A stretch of DNA of 8,997 nt from Solidesulfovibrio magneticus (GTDB lineage Bacteria; Desulfobacterota; Desulfovibrionia; Desulfovibrionales; Desulfovibrionaceae): contig DLGG01000201.1 of NCBI GenBank assembly GCA_002482565.1, positions 333-9,329 of the forward strand. Reading direction: 5' to 3'. The translations under genes and the position numbers were made by a program. The notes under the pieces were generated by a model. The model ran no database searches, had not been told where the DNA came from, and saw only the letters and a program-made list of their open reading frames with translations. This document shows positions 1-5,991 of the stretch, one piece after another. Each line of letters opens with the position of its first letter. Position 1 is the first letter of the stretch.

Positions 1-5
1 GGCGG

Positions 6-533
6 GTGCGCACGGCGCTCATCCTCTGTGTGGTCCTGCTCTCCGCCTCGCTGCTCCTTGGCGACACCCTGGCCAGGAAACGCCGGGAGTTCGCCGCCAT
101 GGTGGCGCTGCTCCACGAGCGCACCGAGGCCCAGAACGCCCTGGAGGCCCTGGCCGAGCTGGCCCTGGCCGCCAAGAAGGCCACGGGCAAGCCCTTATTT
201 ACGGTGACGGGCGAAAACTGCACGAGCTGCGGTTGCGAAGGCCGGGATTTGCGGCTGATTCCCCAGGGCGACGTCTGCCGCCGCCAGTGGGAGGCCGCCC
301 GGGAGCGTCTGGGCTCGGCGGCCAAGGCCTCGCCCCGGACCCTGGAGCGACTGGCCCGCGATCCCTGGGGTTCGCCGTATCTGCTCAACGAAAACGAGGG
401 CGAGAGCCCAGATTTCCCCTGCCTGCCCGATGCCGTGGTTTCGGCCGGCCAAAACGGCCTGTTCGGCGACGCCGACGACATCGTGGCGGCCGTGCCCAAC
501 GCCTTTTGCCCCAAGGACAAGGAGCGGCCCTAG
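6..533 (+). CDS. Pseudopilin-like protein (GspG-type C-terminus), possibly 5'-truncated
   Basis: The protein has 175 residues when read from a GTG at position 6. It begins with a hydrophobic segment (about residues 3-19) followed by a charged amphipathic helix (about 22-60), the usual layout of a type II secretion/type IV pilus pseudopilin. The C-terminal half has the GspG-like signatures DPWGSPYLLNENEGE (119-133) and SAGQNGLFGDADDI (146-159), which in this family form a folded, often calcium-binding, tip. Six cysteines (72, 75, 77, 91, 139, 168) suggest disulfides or a metal site outside the cytoplasm. The normal prepilin peptidase site (Gly followed by FTxxE) is absent. The frame stays open to the window edge, so a true start with that motif could lie upstream. 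It could be a minor pseudopilin or a GspG-like paralogue. The fold is fairly sure from the C-terminal motifs; role and start are uncertain. Confidence 0.7.
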   Translation: MRTALILCVVLLSASLLLGDTLARKRREFAAMVALLHERTEAQNALEALAELALAAKKATGKPLFTVTGENCTSCGCEGRDLRLIPQGDVCRRQWEAARERLGSAAKASPRTLERLARDPWGSPYLLNENEGESPDFPCLPDAVVSAGQNGLFGDADDIVAAVPNAFCPKDKERP

Positions 534-541
534 GGTCGCGG

Positions 542-569
542 CTTAAAAAATACCGCGGTATTTTTTAAG
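542..569. terminator. Perfect 28-bp palindrome; bidirectional terminator or operator
   Basis: The 14-base left arm, beginning CTTAAAAAATACC, is the exact reverse complement of the right arm, which ends GGTATTTTTTAAG. The centre is CCGCGG. It starts 8 nt after the pseudopilin stop. As RNA it can form a 12-bp hairpin with a 4-nt loop and a U6 tract in the 3' arm, and the A6 tract gives the same on the other strand, so a bidirectional terminator is possible. The stem is mostly A-U, unusual for a strong terminator. The location 70 bp before the polymerase start also fits an operator for a dimeric regulator. Confidence 0.5.
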
Positions 570-577
570 AAAAAACC

Positions 578-643
578 ATGATGCAACCCCACGACGACAT
601 GACGGCGTCCGGTTGGACGACGCGGGAGCGGCCCGGGCCATGA
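578..643 (+). CDS. Possible 21-codon upstream ORF overlapping the next start
   Basis: An ATG at 578 opens a 21-codon frame (MMQPHDDMTASGWTTRERPG plus a final P). Its TGA (641-643) overlaps the ATG at 640 of the following gene in an ATGA arrangement, the geometry typical of translational coupling. It begins 8 nt after the palindrome. Its ribosome-binding site is poor (only AAGA/A-rich sequence upstream), and a short frame like this can arise by chance. No family is recognisable. If translated, it would act as a leader delivering ribosomes to the polymerase start. Confidence 0.2.
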   Translation: MMQPHDDMTASGWTTRERPGP

Positions 644-2685
644 GCGCGGCCCTGATACAGTTTCTTGCCGGCGCGCTGCGGGCCGGCGGCTTGGCCCTGG
701 CCGCCGGCCATGGCCTGCTGTCGGCGGCCGTGCTGGTTGGGCTCGGGCGGCCGGCCCAGGCGTTCGTGGCCCTGGTCGCGGTCTGGGGCCTGTCCCTGGC
801 CGTGTCGCGCCGGGGGCTGTCCCTGGGCTTGTTTCTCCTGGGCGCGACGCTCTTTCTCTTCGGCTGGCAGGCCTACGTCTATCCTTCGGCCGCCTTTGGC
901 CTGATCCTGGACGTGGCCGCCCTGGCCCTGGGCTGGCGTAATCTCGGCCAGGTCGAGGCCGAGTCCCAAGCCGGGGCCGAAACCGGGGCCGGCCCGTGCG
1001 GCGCGTATCTCGGCGCGCTGGCCGTCCTGGCCCTGGGGTCCACGCTGCTTTTGCCCTGGGACCGTCTGGCCGCGCAACTGGCCTTTTTCGGGCCCACCGC
1101 CTTTTTCGCCGCCATGGCCTTTTCCCCGGCCGACGCCCCGGCTTACGGCCTGGGCGCGGCGGCCCGGCTGGCCGTGTTTGCCGTGTTTGCCCGCGAGCTG
1201 GCCCGGACCCCGTGGCCCGGGCGCTTCGAGACCCTGGCCTCGGGCATCCTGGCCGGTCTGGTCGTCTCCATCGTCTACGGCCTGGCCCTGCATTTCCGGG
1301 GCGACCACTATCTGCTGCACTACCGCTTCACCTCGGTCTTCGCCAATCCGGGCTGGTACGCCGAATATCTGGCCGTGGCCGCGCCCTACGCCTTGATCGC
1401 CTTGACCCGGCCCTCGAAGCCGGCCCGGTGTTTTGGCGCGGCCTGCCTGGCCCTTGTGGCCGGTTCCCTGGTCTTGACCCTGGCCCGGGCCGGCTGGATC
1501 GCCGGCGGCCTGACCTTTGCCGCCGCCGTATGGCTTTATTTCCGGGGCGGGCCGATGCTGCGCCAACGCCGTCCCTGGGGCCATCTGCCGGCCCTGGCCG
1601 TTGGCGGGGCGCTGGTGGTGGGTTTGTCGTTTTGGGCCTCGGGCAAGGAGCTGGCCGCCGTCAGCCGGCCGATAAACGCCCTGCTCAAGGAGCGGGTGGG
1701 CAATTTCACGGACTCGCCCCGGCCCACACTTTTCCGCTCGGGCCTGCTCATCGCCGCCGAAAGCCCGGTCTTTGGCCTGGGCTACGAGAGCTATGCCCGG
1801 CATTATCCGGTGCTCCTGGCCACGCCGGCCGCCTGGCTCGGGCGCTACGGCGACAAGAACGCCGAGGTTTTCGAGACCTCGCACAACATGTACATTCAGC
1901 TCGTCTCGGGCCTGGGCTTGGCGGGGCTGGCGTTGTGGCTGGCCATGGCCGGGCGGGCGGGGTTGCTTTTGTGGCGCGCCGTCCGGGACACGGCTTCAAG
2001 TCTCGACCTGGCCTTGTTGCTGTCCCTGGCCGCCTTCCACGTCTACGCGTTTTTCCAGGAGATGTTCTACGTGCCGGCGGTGCTGTTCCTGCTGGCCCCG
2101 CCCCTGGCCCGGGCCATGGCCCTGGAAGGCCGGGCGCGTCCCGGCCGCCTGGCGCGGTTGGCCGGAGGAGCTGCCTGGGCGTTGGCCCTGGCCGGGCTGG
2201 TTGCCTATGCCGCCGATTTTGGGCTGTCCCGCACCCGGGAGCGCCTGTCCCTGGCCCAGTGGCGGACCGGGGAGGTGGTCTATGAGGGGTTTTACCCGCC
2301 GGAAATAATGGACGGGCGGGAGATGCGCTGGAGCGCGGGCAATGCCGCCGTGCTGGTCGCGCCCGGGGAGGTGGAGCTGACGCTGTTTTCGCCCGTGCCC
2401 CAGGACGTGTTGCTGGTGTCCGACGCCGGCCCCCTGGACAAGCTGCGCCTGGGCGGCGAGCCGACGAGCCGGCGTTATCGGCTGCCCGACGCCGGCGACG
2501 GCCGGGCCAGGACGATCTTTGTCATGCCCGAGACGGCCTTTGTGCCCATGGCCCAAAGCGGCGCGCCCGACCCCAGGCTGCTGGGGGTGGCGGTGGCGGT
2601 CCGGGCCGGACAAGAGGCACGGGAACGGGGTCCTGCCCTGGGCGGGGCCGGCGGCCGGGAGGTTGGAAAGGGAGAGGAACCCTAG
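640..2685 (+). CDS. O-antigen ligase/polymerase family membrane protein with C-terminal soluble domain
   Basis: This 681-residue inner-membrane protein has many hydrophobic segments in roughly the first 520 residues. Wzy_C (PF04932-type) signatures appear in order: LTLARAGWIAGG, the arginine-containing periplasmic loop LFRSGLLIAAESPVFGLGYESY, and SHNMYIQLVSGLGLAG. Members polymerise lipid-linked repeat units or transfer glycans at the periplasmic face; which reaction applies here cannot be told from sequence. After the last membrane segment about 140 residues remain, starting near YEGFYPPE (548-555) and RW (563-564) and continuing to DPRLLGVAVAV near 645-655. This looks like a beta-rich periplasmic add-on that most Wzy/WaaL proteins lack. 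I chose ATG 640 because GGGAG lies at 624-628; a TTG at 613 is also in frame (690 residues). The TAG stop overlaps the stop of the convergent gene. Confidence 0.85.
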   Translation: MSAALIQFLAGALRAGGLALAAGHGLLSAAVLVGLGRPAQAFVALVAVWGLSLAVSRRGLSLGLFLLGATLFLFGWQAYVYPSAAFGLILDVAALALGWRNLGQVEAESQAGAETGAGPCGAYLGALAVLALGSTLLLPWDRLAAQLAFFGPTAFFAAMAFSPADAPAYGLGAAARLAVFAVFARELARTPWPGRFETLASGILAGLVVSIVYGLALHFRGDHYLLHYRFTSVFANPGWYAEYLAVAAPYALIALTRPSKPARCFGAACLALVAGSLVLTLARAGWIAGGLTFAAAVWLYFRGGPMLRQRRPWGHLPALAVGGALVVGLSFWASGKELAAVSRPINALLKERVGNFTDSPRPTLFRSGLLIAAESPVFGLGYESYARHYPVLLATPAAWLGRYGDKNAEVFETSHNMYIQLVSGLGLAGLALWLAMAGRAGLLLWRAVRDTASSLDLALLLSLAAFHVYAFFQEMFYVPAVLFLLAPPLARAMALEGRARPGRLARLAGGAAWALALAGLVAYAADFGLSRTRERLSLAQWRTGEVVYEGFYPPEIMDGREMRWSAGNAAVLVAPGEVELTLFSPVPQDVLLVSDAGPLDKLRLGGEPTSRRYRLPDAGDGRARTIFVMPETAFVPMAQSGAPDPRLLGVAVAVRAGQEARERGPALGGAGGREVGKGEEP

Positions 2686-3137
2686 AGATTCTGAGCGTTT
2701 CGCTCGAAGACCCGCAGTTCGGTCACCACCAGCGCGCCAAGCTGGCGCAGCCCTTGGTTTTCCTGATTTTCCACGAGCTCGGCCAAAAGCTTGGTGTCCT
2801 GAGGCAGCGAGGCCAGCACCGAGGCCCGCATTTCGCGTAGCCGCTCGGCCACGTAGACCGCGTCGCGCTTGGCCGTCATGTGTTCGGCCACGTCGGCCAT
2901 GCGGGCCAGACCGTTGGCCTTTTCGGCGTAGATGGCGCACATGGCGGTGAGATGCGACAGGATGTTTTTTTCGGGGGCGCTTTCGGTCTTGAAATAGAGG
3001 TCGGCGGCCTTGGATGCGTATTCGTTGAAATGCTCGGCCGTGGCCCGGAAGTGTTTGGCGGCTCCCATGGCCTCGGTGGCGGTGGTCAGGGCCAAAAGCA
3101 GGCACAGGGCGCTTAAGGCGGCATGGCGTTGGTGCAT
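2682..3137 (-). CDS. Small exported helical protein, function unknown
   Basis: The protein has 151 residues. The N-terminus (MHQRHAALSALCLLLALTTA, then TEAMGA) is a good Sec signal peptide, with likely cleavage after about residue 23-26, leaving a mature periplasmic protein of roughly 125 residues. The rest is predicted almost entirely helical (AKHFRATAEHFNEYASKAAD, then EKNILSHLTAMCAIYAEKAN and two further helices), suggesting a small helical bundle. There is one mature cysteine. I recognise no family or catalytic motif. ATG 3137 is chosen over an upstream in-frame start at 3215 because GGAGAA sits at 3146-3141 on this strand just before it, and the signal peptide begins there. It runs opposite to the polymerase gene, and the stops overlap in CTAG. 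A promoter candidate lies at 3215-3188. Being an exported gene between polysaccharide genes hints at an envelope role, but this is only context. Confidence 0.75.
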   Translation of the reverse strand: MHQRHAALSALCLLLALTTATEAMGAAKHFRATAEHFNEYASKAADLYFKTESAPEKNILSHLTAMCAIYAEKANGLARMADVAEHMTAKRDAVYVAERLREMRASVLASLPQDTKLLAELVENQENQGLRQLGALVVTELRVFERNAQNL

Positions 3138-3150
3138 GGCTTCTCCGTGA

Positions 3151-3348
3151 ATGGCCGTCCGGCAAGACTGCTCCGGTCGGCAAGGGCCACATACCACTTT
3201 TTCCCGGGCCGTCAACGTGGCGGCCGAGGGGCCTTGCCGGCCGGCCGGGAATGCTTATTTCCTGGTGGAAGGCCGCTGCGTCGCCACGGCTTCGGGGCGG
3301 CCGGACGTATCCCTCCTTACCGTCGTGTTGTTGTCTCGCACCGCTTAG
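3151..3348 (+). CDS. Doubtful 65-codon small ORF ending at an intrinsic terminator
   Basis: An ATG at 3151 opens a 65-codon frame whose TAG (3346-3348) touches the first base of the terminator stem at 3348. The C-terminal half (GRCVATASGRPDVSLLTVVL, then LSRTA) is mildly hydrophobic. Third-position GC is about 74 percent by my hand count, higher than the other two positions but clearly below the neighbouring genes. There is no good ribosome-binding site, the start is only 14 bp from the divergent start at 3137, and the minus-strand promoter candidate lies inside it. I recognise no family. It may be an untranslated leader or small RNA instead. Confidence 0.2.
   Translation: MAVRQDCSGRQGPHTTFSRAVNVAAEGPCRPAGNAYFLVEGRCVATASGRPDVSLLTVVLLSRTA
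3188..3215 (-). promoter_or_regulatory. Candidate sigma-70 promoter for the exported helical protein
   Basis: On the minus strand TTGACG (3215-3210) is followed after 16 bp by TATGTG (3193-3188), preceded by TG to give an extended -10 (TGGTAT). Transcription would begin near 3181, leaving a leader of about 44 nt that contains the GGAGAA ribosome-binding site. The -35 matches 5 of 6 consensus bases and the -10 only 3 of 6. Confidence 0.4.
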
Positions 3349-3374
3349 GGGCCGCTTCGGCGGCCCCGTTTTTT
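3348..3374 (+). terminator. Strong intrinsic terminator (TTCG tetraloop)
   Basis: GGGGCCGC (3348-3355) pairs perfectly with GCGGCCCC (3360-3367) around a TTCG tetraloop. G and six T's (3369-3374) follow. This is a textbook rho-independent terminator reading on the + strand. No confident + strand gene lies just upstream (the nearest ends at 2685 beyond a convergent gene), so it should end a short transcript starting between about 3140 and 3340. It could also insulate the deacetylase promoter or attenuate a leader. Confidence 0.85.
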
Positions 3375-3397
3375 GCCGCGTTTCCGGGCTGCGGCCG

Positions 3398-3425
3398 TTG
3401 ACTTTTCGCCCTGGTCTTGTAGGAA
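3398..3425 (+). promoter_or_regulatory. Candidate sigma-70 promoter for the polysaccharide deacetylase
   Basis: TTGACT (3398-3403) is followed after 16 bp by TAGGAA (3420-3425). It sits between the intrinsic terminator ending at 3374 and the deacetylase ATG at 3470, giving a leader of about 40 nt. The -35 matches 5 of 6 bases, while the -10 is weak at 3 of 6. Confidence 0.35.
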
Positions 3426-3469
3426 TTGCGGACCTAACCTCAAGCGGCTTTTATGCCTGCGGACGACTC

Positions 3470-4483
3470 ATGAAAAAGGCTTACGGCTTGCGTGTCTTTT
3501 CCCGTGCCTTGGCCCTTTTGGCCGCCTTGACCCTGGCTTTTGCCGCCTCGGCCGGACCGTGTCGGGCCGGCATGGTGACCTTGGTTTTCGACGACGGCCT
3601 GTCCAGCGTCTACCAGTACGCCTACCCGGTGCTGGCCAAGTACGGGCTGGTGGCCACCACCGCCGTCATCGCCGACCGGGTGGATTCCGGCGACCCGGAC
3701 TTCATGGATGAAAAGCAGCTCAAGGAGTTGCAGACCGCCGGCTGGGAGATCGCCTCCCACAGCCTCACCCACAAGCGGCCCATCGACATCCCCAAGTTCA
3801 TCGCCGAGGAAAAGTGCCTGCTGCTCAAGCCCGTGGCCGGCCACCGGCCGCTTTACGAGGCCAAGTACAAGTACGAGGAACTTGCCGGCCTCATGGAAAA
3901 CGGCAAGGTCCTGCGCGAGCGGGCCAGCGGCAAGATGGTGAAAAACGAGCCCGGCAGCTACTACTTCGACGAACTCATCGGCGAGGTCATCGTCCATCCT
4001 TTCGAGGCCGCCAGCGCCGAGAAGCAGCAGATCGTGGCCATCTCCTACGAGCGTGAGATGCAGGCCTCCAAGGAGGAGCTGGAAGATCGCGGTTTCAAGG
4101 TCAGCACCTACGTCACGCCCCACAACTACTGGACGCCGGAGATGAGCGAGCTGTCCAAGCGCTTCTATGCCCAGGTGGCCAACGGCGGCGACGACTTCAA
4201 CCGCAAGGGCTCGACCGACCGCTACTGGCTCAAGCGCTTCGTGGTGCACGCCAATGACCCGGCCGAGGCCATCATCGGGCTCATCAAAGAACATGCCATG
4301 CGCGAGGACGGCTGGGTGATCTTTTGCCTGCACGGCATCGGCTCCGACCTGGGCTGGGAGCCCTGGGACGCGGCCAAGCTCGGCCAACTGGCCGATTTCC
4401 TCAAGAAAAAGGCCATCCCCGTGGTCACCCTCGACAAGGGCGTCAAGCTGTGGGTCGAGGGCAAGGGCAAGCCCGGCGTCTGA
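3470..4483 (+). CDS. Secreted CE4/NodB-family polysaccharide deacetylase
   Basis: This 337-residue protein probably removes N- or O-acetyl groups from a polysaccharide outside the cytoplasm. Residues 1-33 form a signal peptide (basic start, hydrophobic core, likely cut after GPCRA). The CE4 metal motifs are present: VFDDG (39-43, with Asp41/Asp42) and HSLTH (97-101, His97 and His101), the usual Asp-His-His site. Near the C-terminus VIFCLHGIG (283-291, His288) matches the late catalytic-histidine motif. The central Arg-containing motif is atypical, with YVTPHNYW at 214-221 in that position. About 80 residues (110-195), including a Lys/Tyr-rich stretch, are inserted between HSLTH and that motif, so the protein exceeds a minimal NodB domain. 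ATG 3470 is chosen because the signal peptide starts there; the frame stays open further upstream and the ribosome-binding site is weak. The substrate is unknown; a polymer made by the neighbouring glycosyltransferases and Wzy-like protein is likely. Confidence 0.87.
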   Translation: MKKAYGLRVFSRALALLAALTLAFAASAGPCRAGMVTLVFDDGLSSVYQYAYPVLAKYGLVATTAVIADRVDSGDPDFMDEKQLKELQTAGWEIASHSLTHKRPIDIPKFIAEEKCLLLKPVAGHRPLYEAKYKYEELAGLMENGKVLRERASGKMVKNEPGSYYFDELIGEVIVHPFEAASAEKQQIVAISYEREMQASKEELEDRGFKVSTYVTPHNYWTPEMSELSKRFYAQVANGGDDFNRKGSTDRYWLKRFVVHANDPAEAIIGLIKEHAMREDGWVIFCLHGIGSDLGWEPWDAAKLGQLADFLKKKAIPVVTLDKGVKLWVEGKGKPGV

Positions 4484-4507
4484 CGGCGCGGCCTTTGTCC
4501 GCCCACG

Positions 4508-4540
4508 GTCCCGGCTGTCGGGACAAGTCCCCGGGCTTGT
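4508..4540 (+). terminator. Weak hairpin(s) after the deacetylase, possible terminator
   Basis: GTCCCG (4508-4513) pairs with CGGGAC (4519-4524) around a 5-nt loop. An overlapping hairpin, ACAAG (4523-4527) with CTTGT (4536-4540), is mutually exclusive with it. Neither is followed by a T tract, so intrinsic termination is doubtful; the pair could mark a 3' end or rho-related processing. Confidence 0.25.
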
Positions 4541-4569
4541 TGACGGTTCGGCCAAGCGTTTTGCCCCCC

Positions 4570-4598
4570 TTGAAAAACCTGCCGGCATCCTTTAGAAA
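4570..4598 (+). promoter_or_regulatory. Candidate sigma-70 promoter upstream of the glycosyltransferase operon
   Basis: TTGAAA (4570-4575) is followed after exactly 17 bp by TAGAAA (4593-4598), in a local AT-rich patch that stands out from the GC-rich surroundings. It resembles the candidate at 5956-5984 (TTGAAA, 17 bp, TAGAAC). Transcription would start near 4605, leaving a leader of about 125 nt through the sigma-54 site. Confidence 0.5.
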
Positions 4599-4623
4599 TA
4601 GCGAATAATCTTCGGCATTGTCC

Positions 4624-4639
4624 TGGCGCGTCCGTTGCC
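4624..4639 (+). promoter_or_regulatory. Candidate sigma-54 (RpoN) promoter
   Basis: TGGCGCG, four spacer bases and TTGC closely match the sigma-54 consensus TGGCACG-N4-TTGC, with only the A of the -24 box changed. The invariant GG (4625-4626) and GC (4637-4638) are separated by the required 10 bp. Transcription would start near 4650, about 80 nt before the glycosyltransferase ATG. A sigma-54 activator gene lies next in the same direction, so autoregulation is plausible. AT-rich DNA at 4591-4610 could host a bending protein or activator site. Confidence 0.55.
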
Positions 4640-4731
4640 TGGCCGCTGCCTGCACGGCTTGGCCCGGCCTCGGCGAGGCCAGTCATGGCCTTGGCGGCTC
4701 TGGTCCTCCGAGCGGCGGGTATGGGGAGAAC

Positions 4732-5898
4732 ATGACGAAACCGCTTCGCATTGTGGTGGCCGGCTATGCCGTGGGGTTTCCCCTGGGCGGCCAGGTCTGG
4801 ATGATGCTCCATTTTCTCGCCGGATTGGCCCGACTGGGCCACGACGTCCTTTTTGTTGAAGAAACCGCCGACTGGGCCTACCCCTTCGATCCGGTCCTGG
4901 GCTACGCCGGCACGGACTCCTCACGGGGCCGGGCCATCGTGGACAAGCTTTTCGCCGCCCACGGTCTGGCCGGGCGCTGGGCCTACCGCAGCGACATCGA
5001 AGGCCGCCTCTACGGCCTGGACCAGGCCAGTCTGGACCGCAAACTGGCCGAGGCCGATTTTTTCCTCAACATCTCCGGCGTGATTCCCCTGCGCGAGGAA
5101 TATGCGCGCATCCCCGTCCGGGCCGTCATCGACACCGATCCGGTCTTCACCCAGGTCAAGGTCGCCGCCGAGGCCTGGAGCCACGACTATTTCGCCGCCC
5201 ACCAGACCTGCTTCACCTACGGCTATAATCTACCCTCCGGGACCACCGGCGTGCCCCTGTCCGACATCGACTGGAAGCCGCTGTTGCCGCCGGTGGTCCT
5301 CGACTGCTGGCCTGTCGGGGAGGGACCCGGCGCGGGCTACACCACCATCGGCACCTGGGAGGCCAAGGACCGCGACGTGGAAGTGGCCGGCCGGCATCTG
5401 TCCTGGCGCAAGAACGTCAAGTACGAGGCCATCCTCGATCTGCCCGGCCGGCTGCCCGGCGTGGAGCTCGGCATGGCCATGAGCGGCATGAAGGAAAACG
5501 CCGACCGCTACCGCGCCGCCGGCTGGGACGTGCGCGACGCCCTGGAGATTTCCCGCGACCCCGACTGCTACCGCGACTACATCCGGGCCAGCCGGGGCGA
5601 ATTCACCATTGCCAAGGACCAAAACGTGGTGCTCAAAAGCGGCTGGTTTTCCGACCGCACCGCCGCCTTTCTGGCCGCCGGCCGGCCGGCCGTGGTCGAG
5701 GACACCGGCTTTGGGGCCTATCTGCCGACCGGAGAGGGCCTTTTCCCCTTCGAAGGACCCGACGCGGCCGTGGCGGCCATTGCCCAAGTGGAGGCTGATC
5801 CGTTGCGGGCCGGCCGGGCGGCCCGGGCCATCGCCGAGGAGCACTTCGACAGCGGCAAGGTGCTCTCCGGGCTGTTGCGGCAGTGCGGTCTGGCCTGA
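4732..5898 (+). CDS. GT-B fold glycosyltransferase, CgeB/GT1-like
   Basis: The 388-residue protein is a likely cytoplasmic sugar transferase. The N-terminus (LRIVVAGYAV, then GGQVWMMLHFLAGLARLGHD) is a Rossmann strand-loop-helix with the Gly-rich turn typical of GT-B enzymes. The C-terminal half has a recognisable pattern: SRGEFTIAKD (287-296), SGWFSDRTAAFLAAGRPAV (303-321) and EDTGFGAYLPTGEGLFPF (323-340). As I recall it, this is a CgeB/group-1-like family in which that region would bind the nucleotide-sugar donor. There is no signal peptide or membrane segment. ATG 4732 follows GGGGAGAA at 4723-4730; the frame is open upstream but translation there is unlikely. Two promoter candidates precede it, and the sigma-54 activator gene starts 93 bp downstream. 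The donor and acceptor sugars cannot be deduced. An alternative is a non-catalytic GT-like protein. Confidence 0.78.
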   Translation: MTKPLRIVVAGYAVGFPLGGQVWMMLHFLAGLARLGHDVLFVEETADWAYPFDPVLGYAGTDSSRGRAIVDKLFAAHGLAGRWAYRSDIEGRLYGLDQASLDRKLAEADFFLNISGVIPLREEYARIPVRAVIDTDPVFTQVKVAAEAWSHDYFAAHQTCFTYGYNLPSGTTGVPLSDIDWKPLLPPVVLDCWPVGEGPGAGYTTIGTWEAKDRDVEVAGRHLSWRKNVKYEAILDLPGRLPGVELGMAMSGMKENADRYRAAGWDVRDALEISRDPDCYRDYIRASRGEFTIAKDQNVVLKSGWFSDRTAAFLAAGRPAVVEDTGFGAYLPTGEGLFPFEGPDAAVAAIAQVEADPLRAGRAARAIAEEHFDSGKVLSGLLRQCGLA

Positions 5899-5955
5899 TT
5901 GCGCGAGGCCGGGCAAGGAATTTGCAAACAACCGCCGGATTGTGCCGCCAACCGG

Positions 5956-5984
5956 TTGAAACCCGCTGGGCTTCGGGCTAGAAC
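5956..5984 (+). promoter_or_regulatory. Candidate sigma-70 promoter giving a leaderless activator mRNA
   Basis: TTGAAA (5956-5961) is followed after 17 bp by TAGAAC (5979-5984). The predicted start, 6-8 nt past the -10, falls at about 5990-5992, essentially on the ATG at 5992. No Shine-Dalgarno sequence is visible before that ATG, which fits leaderless translation. Confidence 0.5.
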
Positions 5985-5991
5985 TGCGCCG

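Noticed and set aside
565..1884. Long open frame on the minus strand opposite the polymerase gene
   Set aside because: Its Gly/Gln/Arg-rich composition is a mirror of GC-rich codons on the other strand, with no family motif; the + strand frame has clear Wzy_C signatures.
4523..4545. TTGACG at 4540-4545 as a -35 box
   Set aside because: No acceptable -10 lies 16-18 bp downstream; that position is a C-rich run.
3440..4588. Long minus-strand open frame opposite the deacetylase
   Set aside because: It shows a low-complexity Leu/Val/Gly/Asp composition and no motif, whereas the + strand frame carries the catalytic deacetylase motifs.
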